From positions 15,588,722 through 15,652,721 of the forward strand of contig CM055108.1 in assembly GCA_029204225.1 (NCBI GenBank): DNA of 64,000 nt. The letters are read 5' to 3'. The notes under the pieces were generated by a model, which had not been told where the DNA came from, ran no database searches, and saw nothing but the letters and a program-made list of their open reading frames with translations. The stretch is from Diphasiastrum complanatum (Eukaryota > Streptophyta > Lycopodiopsida > Lycopodiales > Lycopodiaceae). Made by a program: the position numbers and the translations under genes. Below, piece after piece: positions 1 through 10,141 of the stretch (position 1 is its first letter; each line of letters begins with the position of its first letter).

Positions 1-59
1 AATATTACTCTAGCTTGCCTCATGTCATATTAAAAACAAGAAAACACTTCTACAAGCCA

Positions 60-748
60 AAACGTAAATGATTTTGCAAGATCTATACCACATTATTGGC
101 TACAAATCTCCTGGATGCTTGCAACCTACACTAATCCACCAAACAGAAAGGAAATCTAATCCACAACTAGGAAAGCATGAAAACTAATCCACTCTAAGTC
201 CACAACCACACACAATATGAATGGAAGGGCATGATCATAGGGGCATCACTTAAGAAAACCATCATGATCAAGGAGCTTAGTGTAGCATCAAACTCATGGA
301 AAATCTTCTTATTAAGCATGGAGTAGATACAATGCAAAAAGCTCCTCTTCACAAAGAGAGAGTCTCTTAAATAAGCAAGAGAGCTCTTTAGGTGGCATCC
401 TAGTGGAATTTTCACATTTCACAAATTACAAGTGGAATAATACTCTCCACTAGAGGTCACCATCAAAAGGTGGTTCACTCTACTTTCTTTAAGAGGGGTC
501 TACTTGCATTTATTACATTTGCCTAGAAATACTAGTTCCTACATGATCATTACATCTTCCGGGATTCACCATGAGGCTTACACAGTTCTGGCTTGTCATT
601 ACTAACTAGTATTCCTCGGCTCTCATACTCGTCTCTTAGTCTTCGTTAGTCTCATCTTCTTATAAACCTCCTCGGTCTAAGGTGAGAGGTGCTCTTGAGT
701 TGCTCTGTCCGAGTATCTTGGGGATTCGTTAGAATCAGCCAACACCTA
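60..748. repeat. Diverged direct repeat, copy 1
   Basis: This stretch is repeated in the same orientation at 912-1600, with an offset of about 850 bases. Matching blocks include the run of 'ccacaactaggaaag', the 'ggtggc' block near 390/1253, and a long well-conserved block near 530-745 that matches 1380-1600 (it contains 'cttggggattcgt'). No convincing reading frame spans it. It could be a pair of LTR fragments or an old tandem duplication; the edges are not sharp enough to choose. Confidence 0.75.
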
Positions 749-911
749 CTCTAAAAATGAACTGAATCAGATCCTACACGTTATTAAAACTGAGCTACAC
801 CTGGATTAATCCACAAAGCTGAAACAAGAACTAATCTACAGCATTTTAGAAGTCCAAGAATCAAGAAACCAGCCAATCTTTTGATTCTTGGACATCCCAA
901 AAACATCAAGA

Positions 912-1600
912 ACTAGAATGTTAGAGGATATGCAAGATTTATACCACATTTCTAGCCTATTTAGTTTACTTGAATGCTGGTTCCTACATTAATCCACATA
1001 CAAGAAATGAAAACGAATCCACAACTAGGAAAGCGAGAAGACTAATCCACTCTAAAGTCCACAACCACACACAAAGAGAATGGAAGGGCAAGATCATTAA
1101 TGCATCACTCAAGAAACAAGAATGATCAAGGAGCTCAAGATTTCATCAAAACTCATGGAAGATCTTCTCATTTCAGCATGGAGTTGATAAACTTACAAAA
1201 GCTCCTCTTCACAAAGAGGGAGTCTCTTAAATAAGTAAGAGAACTCCTTAGGTGGCATCTTAGTGGAATTCCCACATTTCACAAATTACAAGTGGAATAA
1301 TGCTCTTCACTAGAGGTCACCATCAAAAGGTGGCTCACTCTACTTTCTTTAAGAGAGGTCTACTTGCATTTATTACTTTAGCCTAGACTAGTTCCTACAA
1401 GGTCATTCCATCTTTCGGGATTCACCATGAGGCTCACACAGTTCTGGCTTGTCATTGCTAACTAGCATTTCTCGGCTCTCATACTCGGCTCTCAGTCTTC
1501 GTTAGTCTCGTCTTCTCAGAGACCTCCTCAGTCTAAGGTGAGAGGTGCTCTTGAGTTGCTCTGTCCGAGTATCTTGGGGATTCGTCAAAATCAGCCAACA
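912..1600. repeat. Diverged direct repeat, copy 2
   Basis: This is the second copy of the repeat at 60-748. Just before it, at 852-893, lies a perfect 12-bp inverted repeat (gtccaagaatca / tgattcttggac) with an 18-base loop. The conserved block ends at 'cagccaaca' in both copies, after which the sequences part. I recognise no encoded product. Confidence 0.75.
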
Positions 1601-1976
1601 ATTTGATTGTCCATTGAACAATAGTAATGATGAACCACAATTGGTATGAGGAGTGACATTATTGATAGTGCTATTATGTATGCAACGTTGCATAGGAGAT
1701 GACGATTGTTCAAGTTGGCACATAGAACTCATGTACCGTAGTGCGTGCTCACCATCTTGCGAATTGCAATGATGTTTTGATTGTCGTGAATATAGCTCAT
1801 CATCATTGTCACTACTATAAAAACCGCCATCAATATTAGATTGATTTGACTGGTATAGCTCAGTCTTTATTTTGGTCAGAATAGTTTTCATCATAACTCA
1901 AACAGTCTCCATATGAGTCATATTGTTCATATTGGTCTGAATTACTGTCATTGTGCTCCTCATATTGATTATCACA
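1601..1976. other. Spacer with acidic low-complexity open frame on minus strand
   Basis: The minus strand carries short open frames rich in Asp, Glu, Tyr, Ser and Asn between about 1600 and 1960, which look like a decayed low-complexity coding stretch. Frames are broken by stops and no domain is recognisable. I would not call a gene here. Confidence 0.3.
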
Positions 1977-2646
1977 CAGTGTTGGGCGAGTATATAGGGT
2001 CACGGTTGGTATCAATAATGAGTATTAACATGGTATTAAAAAACCAGTCCGACTGGTATATGATTTCTAATACCAGGGTCTAGAATCGGACACCCAATAT
2101 TAAATATTTTACTATTCATGTTGATACCAATGTTGGAGAGATTTTGTAGATTTTTGCCATGGTATCCATAATAGTGCTATTTTTAATTTTTTTTTTATAT
2201 CTCAGATTTTTTATATTTTAAATTATGATATTACACTTTAAAAAGTACATTTATAGCAATTCGTATATGTTGATACCCAGGTTGATAACCTGCAGGTATC
2301 ACCCTTGTGATACCAGCCCGTCTATACCAGTCTACAACTCCTATACCTCCGTATGTTGATTCCCTAATGGTATTACATTTTCTATTTTAGTATTTTTTTT
2401 AATATCTCAAATTTTTTATATTTTAAATTATGATATTACACTTTAAGATGTATATTTATAGCAATTCGTACATGTTGATACCCGGGTTGATAACCGACTG
2501 ATCACCCTTGTGACACCAGCCCGGTCTATACCAGTCTACAACTCCTATACATCCTTATGTTGATACCCTACTGGTATTACATTTCTAAAAACCTGCAATA
2601 ATTTGACCCGGCTGGTATCAAAAATTTTGATACCCGCCCAACACTG
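1977..2646. mobile_element. hAT-like MITE candidate
   Basis: The two ends form terminal inverted repeats: 1977 starts CAGTGTTGGGCGAGTAT and the reverse complement of 2646 leftwards reads CAGTGTTGGGCGGGTAT, 16 of 17 matching. A CAGTG start is compatible with hAT termini. The element is about 670 bp and AT-rich, has no transposase, and holds an internal direct repeat with a period near 204 bp (about 2195-2385 and 2400-2590). The flanking 8-mers (ttatcaca and gaaggtgg) do not match, so there is no supporting target-site duplication. Another class of foldback element is possible. Confidence 0.5.
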
Positions 2647-2681
2647 GAAGGTGGAATCTCGACCGACCCCAATGAGGATCG

Positions 2682-2686
2682 GATCT
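2682..2686. repeat. Target-site duplication GATCT, left
   Basis: GATCT directly precedes the LTR terminus TGTAGCGC at 2687. The same five bases directly follow the terminus TTTACAACA at 17764. Five bases is the usual duplication length for LTR retrotransposons, so the pair marks one original insertion event enclosing all of 2687-17764. Confidence 0.8.
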
Positions 2687-3455
2687 TGTAGCGCAGGCAT
2701 CCCAAAGGGAGCCGGGAACCACGACTTAGCTTTCCAGCCTTCAACTTTTGCCATCCAAACCCACTTGACATACAAGCAGCCAACTCGCCAACAACGATCA
2801 GACTTAACCAACTTGAAGTTCCGAAAATCAACACTGAGATCCCACCTGGCGCCATGCCAGATCGGGGGTCCCTGTAGCGCAGGCAACCCAAAGGGAGCCG
2901 GGAACCACGACTTAGCTTCCCAGCCTTCAACTCTTGCCATCCAAACCCACTTGACATACAAGCAGCCAAGTCGCCAACAACGATCAGACTTAACCAACAT
3001 GAAGTTCCGAAAACCAACATTAAGATCCAACCTGGCGCCATGCCAGATCGGGGGTCCCGACGTGGGTGACTTCCCTCCAAGCAAGCCGCCCGACATACAT
3101 CAAACTTAACCAACTCGAAGCTTCATTACAAACGAGTAACATCCATTCCAAGTAAGCGATCTGACTTACATCAGACTTAACCAACTGAAAGCTTCGTCAC
3201 GAGTGCTGGAAGCCAACCTGGCGCCACGCCAGACTGGACAGCCATAAACAGGTAACATCCACCCAAGCAAGCCATCCAACTCAGCCGACAGGTTAGAGCC
3301 CATTCCCCAAGAGCTTAACCCATTCACGTTCATGCAAGGAACACTCAGAACCACAAGCCGCGACAGATATGGAAACAACTAGTTCTTGGACCAAATGGTC
3401 CCGACAGCATACCGCTGGCGCCACGGACCGAATGGTCCCGACGGCATACCGCTGG
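2687..3455 (-). mobile_element. Outer LTR fragment with partial tandem duplications
   Basis: Two incomplete copies of the LTR's sense 3' part lie head to tail here: 2687-2870 (about 184 bp, ending in gatcgggggtcc) and 2871-3455 (about 585 bp, ending in ataccgctgg). Each begins, in plus orientation, with a TGTAGCGCAGGC-type terminus, as does the complete LTR that follows at 3456. The segment touches the left GATCT duplication. It is best read as one end of an older LTR later interrupted by the palindromic pair, with an extra terminal duplication. Confidence 0.7.
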
Positions 3456-4674
3456 TGTAGCGCAGGCATCCCAAAGGGAGCCGGGAACCACGACTTAGCT
3501 TCCCAGCCTTCAACTCTTGCCATCCAAACCCACTTGACATACAAGCAGCCAACTCGCCAACAACGATCAGACTTAACCAACTTGAAGTTCCGAAAACCAA
3601 CATTGAGATCCAACCTGGCGCCATGCCAGATCGGGGTTTTCGACGTGGGTGACTTCCCTCCAAGCAAGCCGCCCGACATACATCAAACTTAACCAACTCG
3701 AAGCTTCGTTACAAACGAGTAACATCCATTCCAAGCAAGCAGTTTGACTTACATCAGACTTAACCAACTGAAAGCTTCGTCACGAGCGTTGGAAGCCAAC
3801 CTGGCGCCACGCCAGACTGGACAGCCATAAACAGGTAACATCCACCCAAGCAAGCCATCCAACTCAGCCGACAGGTTAGAGCCCGTTTCCCAAGAGCTTA
3901 ACTCATTCACGTTCATGCAAGGAACACTCAGAACCACAAGCCGCGACAGATATGGAAACAACCAGTTCCTGGACCAAATGGTCCCGACAGCATACCGCTG
4001 GCGCCACGGACCGAATGGTCCCGACGGCATACCGCTGGCGTCCCGGGATACGACCCTCAGCTATGTGCCAAGTTAAAAATTTTGAAAGCGGCCTTACAAC
4101 TGGCGCTTTTACCGAACACTGAAACCCAGAAGGTAATCAGAGTCAGTTTGAGGAAAAATTCCACTTTATTGATAAATCTGAGAAGGTTACATTTCAAGTG
4201 TGTGACCGACCCTAGTCTCCGGGGCGCTAGCATGCCAAGGCGAGAGCCATGACAACATTCCAGCAAGGGAGGCTGAGACTTGGTTGGAGCTCGCCCTGAG
4301 TTGCAACCTGCACTCCCCTATAGTATTGGTGTGATTCGGCACCTCCCCTCGTACCAAGCACTCTACCTAAGCTGGTAAAGCACGTTTTTCTCTCTCTAGG
4401 ATTTTCTTTTTCTAGAAAGTCATTTTCTCTCTCTAGATTTTATTGATCCCCAGGCTTCCTTTAATCATGACTAGATCGTGTGAGGTGATTGCACATCGAT
4501 CTGAGCTCTCTGGACTCCGCTAGAACCGATCAAAGATTTTCAGCCATAGGAACTTGGCACCGGCTGGATTCTGGTCACAATGGCGCCGGGAGCGGCGCCG
4601 GCGCCGTTGGCGCCGGGGACATAGCTAGCGCCGATGGCGCCGGAAGTAAAGCTTGTAAAGGTAGCTTTACAACA
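3456..4674 (-). mobile_element. LTR (3' LTR of left minus-strand copy)
   Basis: This is a complete LTR of 1219 bp. In sense it starts TGTTGTAAAG at 4674 and ends GCGCTACA at 3456. It contains a GGCGCC-rich segment at about 4575-4645, CT/AG-rich blocks (tctctctctag) near 4390-4440, a conserved AATAAA in sense near 4165-4175, two tandem copies of a block bearing GGACC/GGTCC, and several degenerate modules carrying 'acttaaccaact'. A purine-rich tract lies next to its sense 5' end, as expected for a 3' LTR. Confidence 0.8.
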
Positions 4675-4688
4675 TCCACCCCACCTTT
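4675..4688 (-). other. Polypurine tract
   Basis: In sense this reads aaaggtggggtgga, directly upstream of the 3' LTR start. Its position and composition fit the plus-strand primer of reverse transcription. The same tract recurs at 8483-8496, 12172-12185 and 16010-16023. Just upstream in sense is a small inverted repeat (ctgatg..catcag). Confidence 0.65.
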
Positions 4689-6003
4689 ATAAAATCTGAT
4701 GTCCTCATCAGATGTCAGATTAAAGTAAAGGTGTCTCCCAATTAAAATAACTATACATTTAAGCTACTTGGCACAGTACTCAATTTACTGGCCACTTTTT
4801 ATTAACATTGAAGCTGGCACACCACAAGTCGGAGGCTCAGCTCTTTGTACTGAAAAATTACATAACTTGAAACAAATATCTTTGTCTGGGAAAAGCGTAG
4901 ATTTGATATCGCTTTCGTAAAACCCGAGAGCCTTATTAACTGGTGACAGAGGCCTTTCTTTGAAATGTTCGCCCCTGTTGCTTCTGACTTTCGACTTTGG
5001 AACTCCTTTGAGCTCCTGATTTGTCCTTGATGCACTTTGTGTTGAGCTCCCTGAGCTCCAGATTTGTTCGGTTCCGCACAGGTATCAAGGCTCCCTGAGC
5101 CGAAGGATTTTTCGTTTGATTGCCCACTTATTGGTCCACTCCGTGCCTTGTTGCTTCTGCACCTTGATTTCTCTCCTTGTCCCAGCCTGATCTTGATACT
5201 TTCCATCTTGGCTCTTTAAGGTAGGCAAAGATTGAGTACTCCGCAATGCACTTCTCACTTAGCTTGAAGTAGCTCTTTGAATCAGCCCAAATGTAACCAT
5301 TGACCTCGTGGAAGGCCAAAGGGTCGCACCAGTTTGATCTGCATCCGAACTATCTCTTCGCGTTTGTTTGAAGCACCATGTCCGTCGCGCAAAACTTGAC
5401 TTTCACAATTCCATCACTGGTTAGTTGCCTCACAGTCAAAACAAGAAGTGTACATCGATCTTAGCTTCAAGTAGCTCTCTTTGAATCAGAAACAAATGCA
5501 CCCAGAGTTTGCACTAGTCCGATCTCAACGCGAACTATCCCTTAGCGTCCGTTCGAAATACCAAGTCTCTATGCAAGAGTCAACTCTCACAGTTCCTTCA
5601 TTGATCAGCTGCCTTACACGTAACACAAGCCAGCGTACTCATATGTTTCCTCATCATTGCTGGTCCAGAGAAAGCCTATAACAAACTTTCCTTTCCACAA
5701 CAAGAACTTGTCAACTTATTAGGTCCAAAGTTCGCCAGTCTCCTCATGTGAGTATGGCTAGGTCACCTTGAATTTGTCCCCATTTTGATCAACTTTCATT
5801 CAAAATTTGCCCCAAGAGAGAGGTGTGTGTGATAGTTCCCCTCCACTTAATAAATCAGCTGATCGGACTTAGAGTAGAGTTCTTCGGACAAAAAGCCTTT
5901 CCAACACTTTGCTTCCCATCTGCTAGGATTATGGCTCGATCCAACTTGTTGCCAATCTCTGAAGAGGATCCTAGTCTTTTCCCCTTTGAGGAAAAACCCA
6001 ACT

Positions 6004-6510
6004 GATACTGGATATCACCCATGCTCAGTGAGTTTCAGTTCCGAAGGTGGCCGTCCCAAAATGAAGACCAACTGCTATAGAAGATCTCCCCTGAAATTGC
6101 CCTTTCCAACTTTTGACTTCCTGCTTGCGTCTGGTGGGCGTTGTCGCAAATGAAACTAACCCAAGAAACAGGCTAGCCATCCATCCTTTGCAAACATTGA
6201 GTCATTTCATTGTCGTTCACGTGCGAGTACTTGAACTGCAAATCCGCCGCACAGATTCTGGATATCGCTCATGCTCAGTGAGTTTCAGTTCCGAAGGTGG
6301 CCGTCCCAAAATGAAGACCAACTGCTCCATAGAAGATCTTCCCTGAAATGGCCATTTCCAACTTTTGACTTCCTGCTTGCGTCTGGTGGGCGTTGTCGCA
6401 AATGAAACTAACCTAAGAAACAGGCTAGCCATCCATCCTTTGCAAACATTGAGTCGTTTCGTTGTCGTTCACGTGTGAGTACTTGAACTGCAAATCCGCC
6501 CCACAGATTC
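6004..6510 (-). repeat. 250-bp tandem module inside the element
   Basis: The block beginning near 'ggatatcacccatgctcag' (6010) recurs at 6260 as 'ggatatcgctcatgctcag', then continues through the same 'ccgtcccaaaatgaagacc' and 'aaacaggctagccatcc' segments. The period is 250 bp. The same tandem pair occurs in the other full copies near 10380-10855 and 14190-14695. The minus strand is open through most of a module, giving peptides with 'ILGRPPSELKLTEHERYP', but no ATG-led gene is evident. Confidence 0.7.
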
Positions 6511-6782
6511 TGTAGTCCTCTTTGTTTGATGGTATCAGCCTTCAAAAGAAAAGGTTCCTTCTCGAGCCATCAGCTCCTTGTATCACAAGCAATCATGCAA
6601 ACCAGGCAAAGCACGAGTACTAAAACTCACCACGAATACGTACAAGTAAGACACTCAGGCAGGTTTACTAACAAGTAACAAAGACAAGGTCCCCCTTTGA
6701 GATGGTCCTGCCCACGGACCTTTGCCTGGCCGCGCCCATACAAATCGATCACAGAATCAGCCCACATAGGACACCCCTCCAA

Positions 6783-7190
6783 CCATCCATGCTTTCACCA
6801 TTAAGCAGCACATTGCCTCAATCACGACCCACCACTTTTTGGTCGATAGCCCTTATAGCTAAACGATCGGCAGCTATCCCGCACCGGCAGCTAACCACCC
6901 GTGCTTTACACCCGAATTCGAGCAGCATCTCTGTATCAATGGTTAACCCGTACAGTTCGAATATGTCGCCCCGCACCCCACAAGGTACAGACCGTGCTTT
7001 CACCTACCTAGGCAGCACTTTGCCTCATCCGTCCTACGTGCAGACAGCGCCAGGCCCGAACCGCGAGAACTGACCGTGCTTACACCTCAAGGGCAGCACC
7101 TTGACTCATCAAGTCCCCCGTTCTGCCGACCACCCCAACCGTGGACGCACCCGTGCTTACATTGTGGGCAGCACCTTGCACAACAGTTGT
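6783..7190 (-). repeat. Leader hairpin array (left copy)
   Basis: This mirrors the array at 13514-13909. In sense there are about five blocks, each pairing a GTGCTGCC-like half with an AGCACGG half a few bases later, spaced about 75-115 bp apart. See the right copy for positions. Confidence 0.5.
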
Positions 7191-7250
7191 CTTGATGAAC
7201 CCCAAACCGTGGCCATTTCCGTGAGATCCGCATAGCTGACCGGCCAGTCG

Positions 7251-7262
7251 GCTCTGATACCA
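7251..7262 (-). other. Primer-binding site (tRNA-iMet type)
   Basis: In sense this reads TGGTATCAGAGC, the classic plant LTR-retrotransposon primer-binding site complementary to the 3' end of initiator tRNA-Met. It sits two bases (TG) after the end of the 5' LTR. It fixes the transcription direction of the left copy as minus. Confidence 0.85.
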
Positions 7263-7264
7263 CA

Positions 7265-8482
7265 TGTAGCGCAGGCATCCCAAAGGGAGCCGGGAACCAC
7301 GACTTAGCTTCCCAGCCTTCAACTCTTGCCATCCAAACCCACTTGACATACAAGCAGCCAACTCGCCAACAACGATCAGACTTAACCAACTTGAAGTTCC
7401 GAAAACCAACATTGAGATCCAACTTGGCGCCATGCCAGATCGGGGGTCCCGACGTGGGTGACTTCCCTCCAAGCAAGCCGCCCGACATACATCAAACTTA
7501 ACCAACTCGAAGCTTCGTTACAAACGAGTAACATCTATTCCAAGTAAGCGATCTGACTTACATCTGACTTAACCAATTGAAAGCTTCGTCACGAGCACTG
7601 GAAGCCAACCTGGCGCCACGCCAGACTGGACAGCCATAAACAGGTAACATCCACCCAAGCAAGCCATCCAACTCAACCGACAGGTTAGAGCCCGTTCCCC
7701 AAGAGCTTAACCCATTCACGTTCATGCAAGGAACACTCAGAACCACAAGCCGCGACAGATATGGAAACAACCAGTTCCTGGACCAAATGGTCCCGACAGC
7801 ATACCGCTGGCGCCACGGACCGAATGGTCCCGACGGCATACCGCTGGCGTCCCGGGATACGACCCTCAGCTATGTGCCAAGTTAAAAATTTTGAAAGCGG
7901 CCTTACAACTGGCGCTTTTACCGAACACTGAAACCCAGAAGGTAATCAGAGTCAGTTTGAGGAAAATCCCACTTTATTCATAAATCTGAGAAGGTTACAT
8001 TTCAAGTGTGTGACCGACCCTAGTCTCCGGGGCGCTAGCATGCCAAGGCGAGAGCCATGACAACATTCCAGCAAGGGAGGCTAAGACATGGTTGGAGCTC
8101 GTCCTGAGTCGCAACCCGCACTCCCCTATAGTATTGGTGTGATTCGGCACCTCCCCTCATACCAAGCACTCTACCTAAGCTGGTAAAGCACGTTTTTCTC
8201 TCTCTAGGATTTTCTCTTTCTAGAAAGTCATTTTCTCTCTCTAGATTTTATTGATCCCCAGGCTTCCTTTAATCATGCGTAGATCGTGTGAGGTGATTGC
8301 ACATCGATCTGAGCTCTCTGGACTCCGCTAGAACCGATCAAAGATTTTCAGCCATAGGAACTTTTCGCCGGCTGGATTCTGGTCATAGTGGCGCCGGGAG
8401 CAGCAAGGGCGCTGCTGGCGTCGGGGACATAGCTGGCGCCAATGGCGCCGGAAGTAAAGCTTGTAAAGGTAGCTTTACAACA
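7265..8482 (-). mobile_element. LTR shared between two left internal regions
   Basis: This is a complete LTR of 1218 bp, nearly identical to the one at 3456-4674 but with a shorter GGCGCC-rich block (about 8390-8450). A PBS lies on its sense 3' side (7251-7262) and a polypurine tract on its sense 5' side (8483-8496). It therefore serves as 5' LTR of one unit and 3' LTR of the next, which is the signature of a tandem LTR-internal-LTR-internal array made by LTR-LTR recombination. Confidence 0.8.
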
Positions 8483-10141
8483 TCCACCCCACCTTTATAA
8501 AATCTGATGTCCTCATCAGATGTCAGATTAAAGTAAAGGTGTCTCCCAAATAAAATAACTATACATTTATGCTACTTGGCACAGTACTCAATTTACTGGC
8601 CACTTTTTATTAACATTGAAGCTGGCACACCACAAGTCGGAGGCTCAGCTCTTTGTACTGAAAAATTACATAACTTGAAACAAATATCTTTGTCTGGGAA
8701 AAGCGTAGATTTGATATCGCTTTCGTAAAACCCGAGAGCCTTATTAACTGGTGACAGAGGCCTTTCTTTGAAATGTTCGCCCCTGTCGCTTCTGACTTTC
8801 GACTTTGGAACTCCTTTGAGCTCCTGATTTGTCCTTGATGCACTTTGTGTTGAGCTCCCTGAGCTCCAGATTTGTTCGGTTCCGCACAGGTATCAAGGCT
8901 CCCTGAGCCGAAGGATTTTTCGTTTGATTGCACACTTATTGGTCCACTCCGTGCCTTGTTGCTTCTGCACCTTGATTTCTCTCCTTGTCCCAGCCTGATC
9001 TTGATACTTTTCCATCTTGGCTCTTTAAGGTAGGCAAAGATTGAGTACTCCGCAATGCACCTCTCACTTAGCTTGAAGTAGCTCTTTGAATCAGCCCAAA
9101 TGTAACCATTGACCTCGTGGAAAGCCAAAGGGTCGCACCAGTTTGATCCGCATCCGAACTATCTCTTCGCGTTTGTTTCATGTCCGTCGCGCAAAACTTG
9201 ACTTTCACAATTCCATCACTGGTTAGTTGCCTCACAGTCAAAACAAGAAGTGTACATCGAGCTTAGCTTCAAGTAGCTCTCTTTGAATCAGAAACATGCA
9301 CCCAGAGTTTGCACTAGTCCGATCTCAACGCGAACTATCCCTTAGCGTCCGTTCGAAATACCAAGTCTCTATGCAAGACTCAACTTTCACAGTTCCTTCA
9401 TTGATCAGCTGCCTTACACGTAACACAAGCCAGCGTACTCATATGTTTCCTCATCATTGCTGGTCCAGAGAAAGCCTATAACAAACTTTCCTTTCCACAA
9501 CAAAAACTTGTCAACTTATTAGGTCCAAAGTTCGCCAGTCTCCTCGTGTGAGTATGGCTAGGTCACCTTGAATTTGCCCGCATTTTGATCAACTTTCATT
9601 AGAAATTTGCCCCAAGAGAGAGGTGTGTGTGATAGTTCCCCTCCACTTAATAAATCAGCTGATCGGACTTAGAGTAGAGTTCTTCGGACAAAAAGCCTTT
9701 CCAACACTTTGCTTCCCATCTGCTAGGATTATGGCTCGATCCAACTTGTTGCCAATCTCTGAAGAGATTCCTAGTCTTTTCCCCTTTGAGGAAAAAACCC
9801 AACTGATACTGGATATCACCCATGCTCAGTCAGTTTCAGTTCCGAAGGTGGCCGTCCCAAAATGAAGACCAACTGCTATAGAAGATCTCCCCTGAAATTG
9901 CCCTTTCCAACTTTTGACTTCCTGCTTGCGTCTGGTGGGCGTTGTCGCAAAAGAAACTAACCCAAGAAACAGGCTAGCCATCCATCCTTTGCAAACATTG
10001 AGTCATTTCGTTGTCGTTCACGTGCGAGTACTTGAACCGCAAATCCGCCGCACAGATTCTGGATATCGCTCATGCTCAGTGAGTTTCAGTTCCGAAGGTG
10101 GCCGTCCCAAAATGAAGACCAACTGCTCCATAGAAGATCTT
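8483..10141 (-). mobile_element. Truncated internal region, left of the palindrome centre
   Basis: This matches 4675-6341 and then stops. At 10142 the sequence switches to the other orientation of the same element. The PBS, leader hairpins and about 400 bp of the internal region present in the full copies are missing from this arm. The polypurine tract is at 8483-8496. Confidence 0.75.
8610..9128 (-). other. Conserved open frame in element, unknown product
   Basis: About 172 codons are open here, and near-identical frames recur at 11540-12058 and 15377-15913 on the plus strand; in the 4802-5319 copy the frame is broken. The predicted start is not ATG (it corresponds to TTG), and the frame stays open a little upstream, so this is an open frame rather than a defined gene. 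The N-terminal half looks protein-like (a Trp/Tyr/Phe-rich stretch 'NGYIWADSKSYFKLSE'); the middle is rich in Ser, Gln, Lys and Gly. I recognise no domain. It may be a host exon captured by the element, or chance openness kept by high copy similarity. Confidence 0.35.

Larger units (their letters stand above)
4675..7264 (-). mobile_element. Internal region of left element copy, no recognisable gag/pol
   Basis: About 2.59 kb lie between the LTRs at 3456-4674 and 7265-8482. In sense order it has a primer-binding site (7251-7262), a leader with repeated hairpins (7190 down to 6783), a tandem pair of modules of about 250 bp (6510 down to 6004), decayed coding-like modules (about 5700 to 5340), a long open-frame zone (5319 to 4802, broken by a frameshift in this copy) and the polypurine tract. 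I find no zinc knuckle, DSG protease, YxDD RT or integrase motif. Confidence 0.75.

Noticed and set aside
2545-4030. Several long open frames of 90-180 codons on both strands, repeated at 7087-7839, 12925-13615, 16694-17350 and 39538-40180.
   Set aside because: They lie inside the LTR and recur with every LTR copy, on both strands and in several frames. They have no known domain and reflect GC-rich repeated sequence with few stops.
4489-4692. Gly/Ala-rich frames over the GGCGCC block (also at 8297, 12168, 16006, 17505 and 40638).
   Set aside because: The composition follows from the GGCGCC repeat in the LTR; the length varies with repeat number and no protein family fits.
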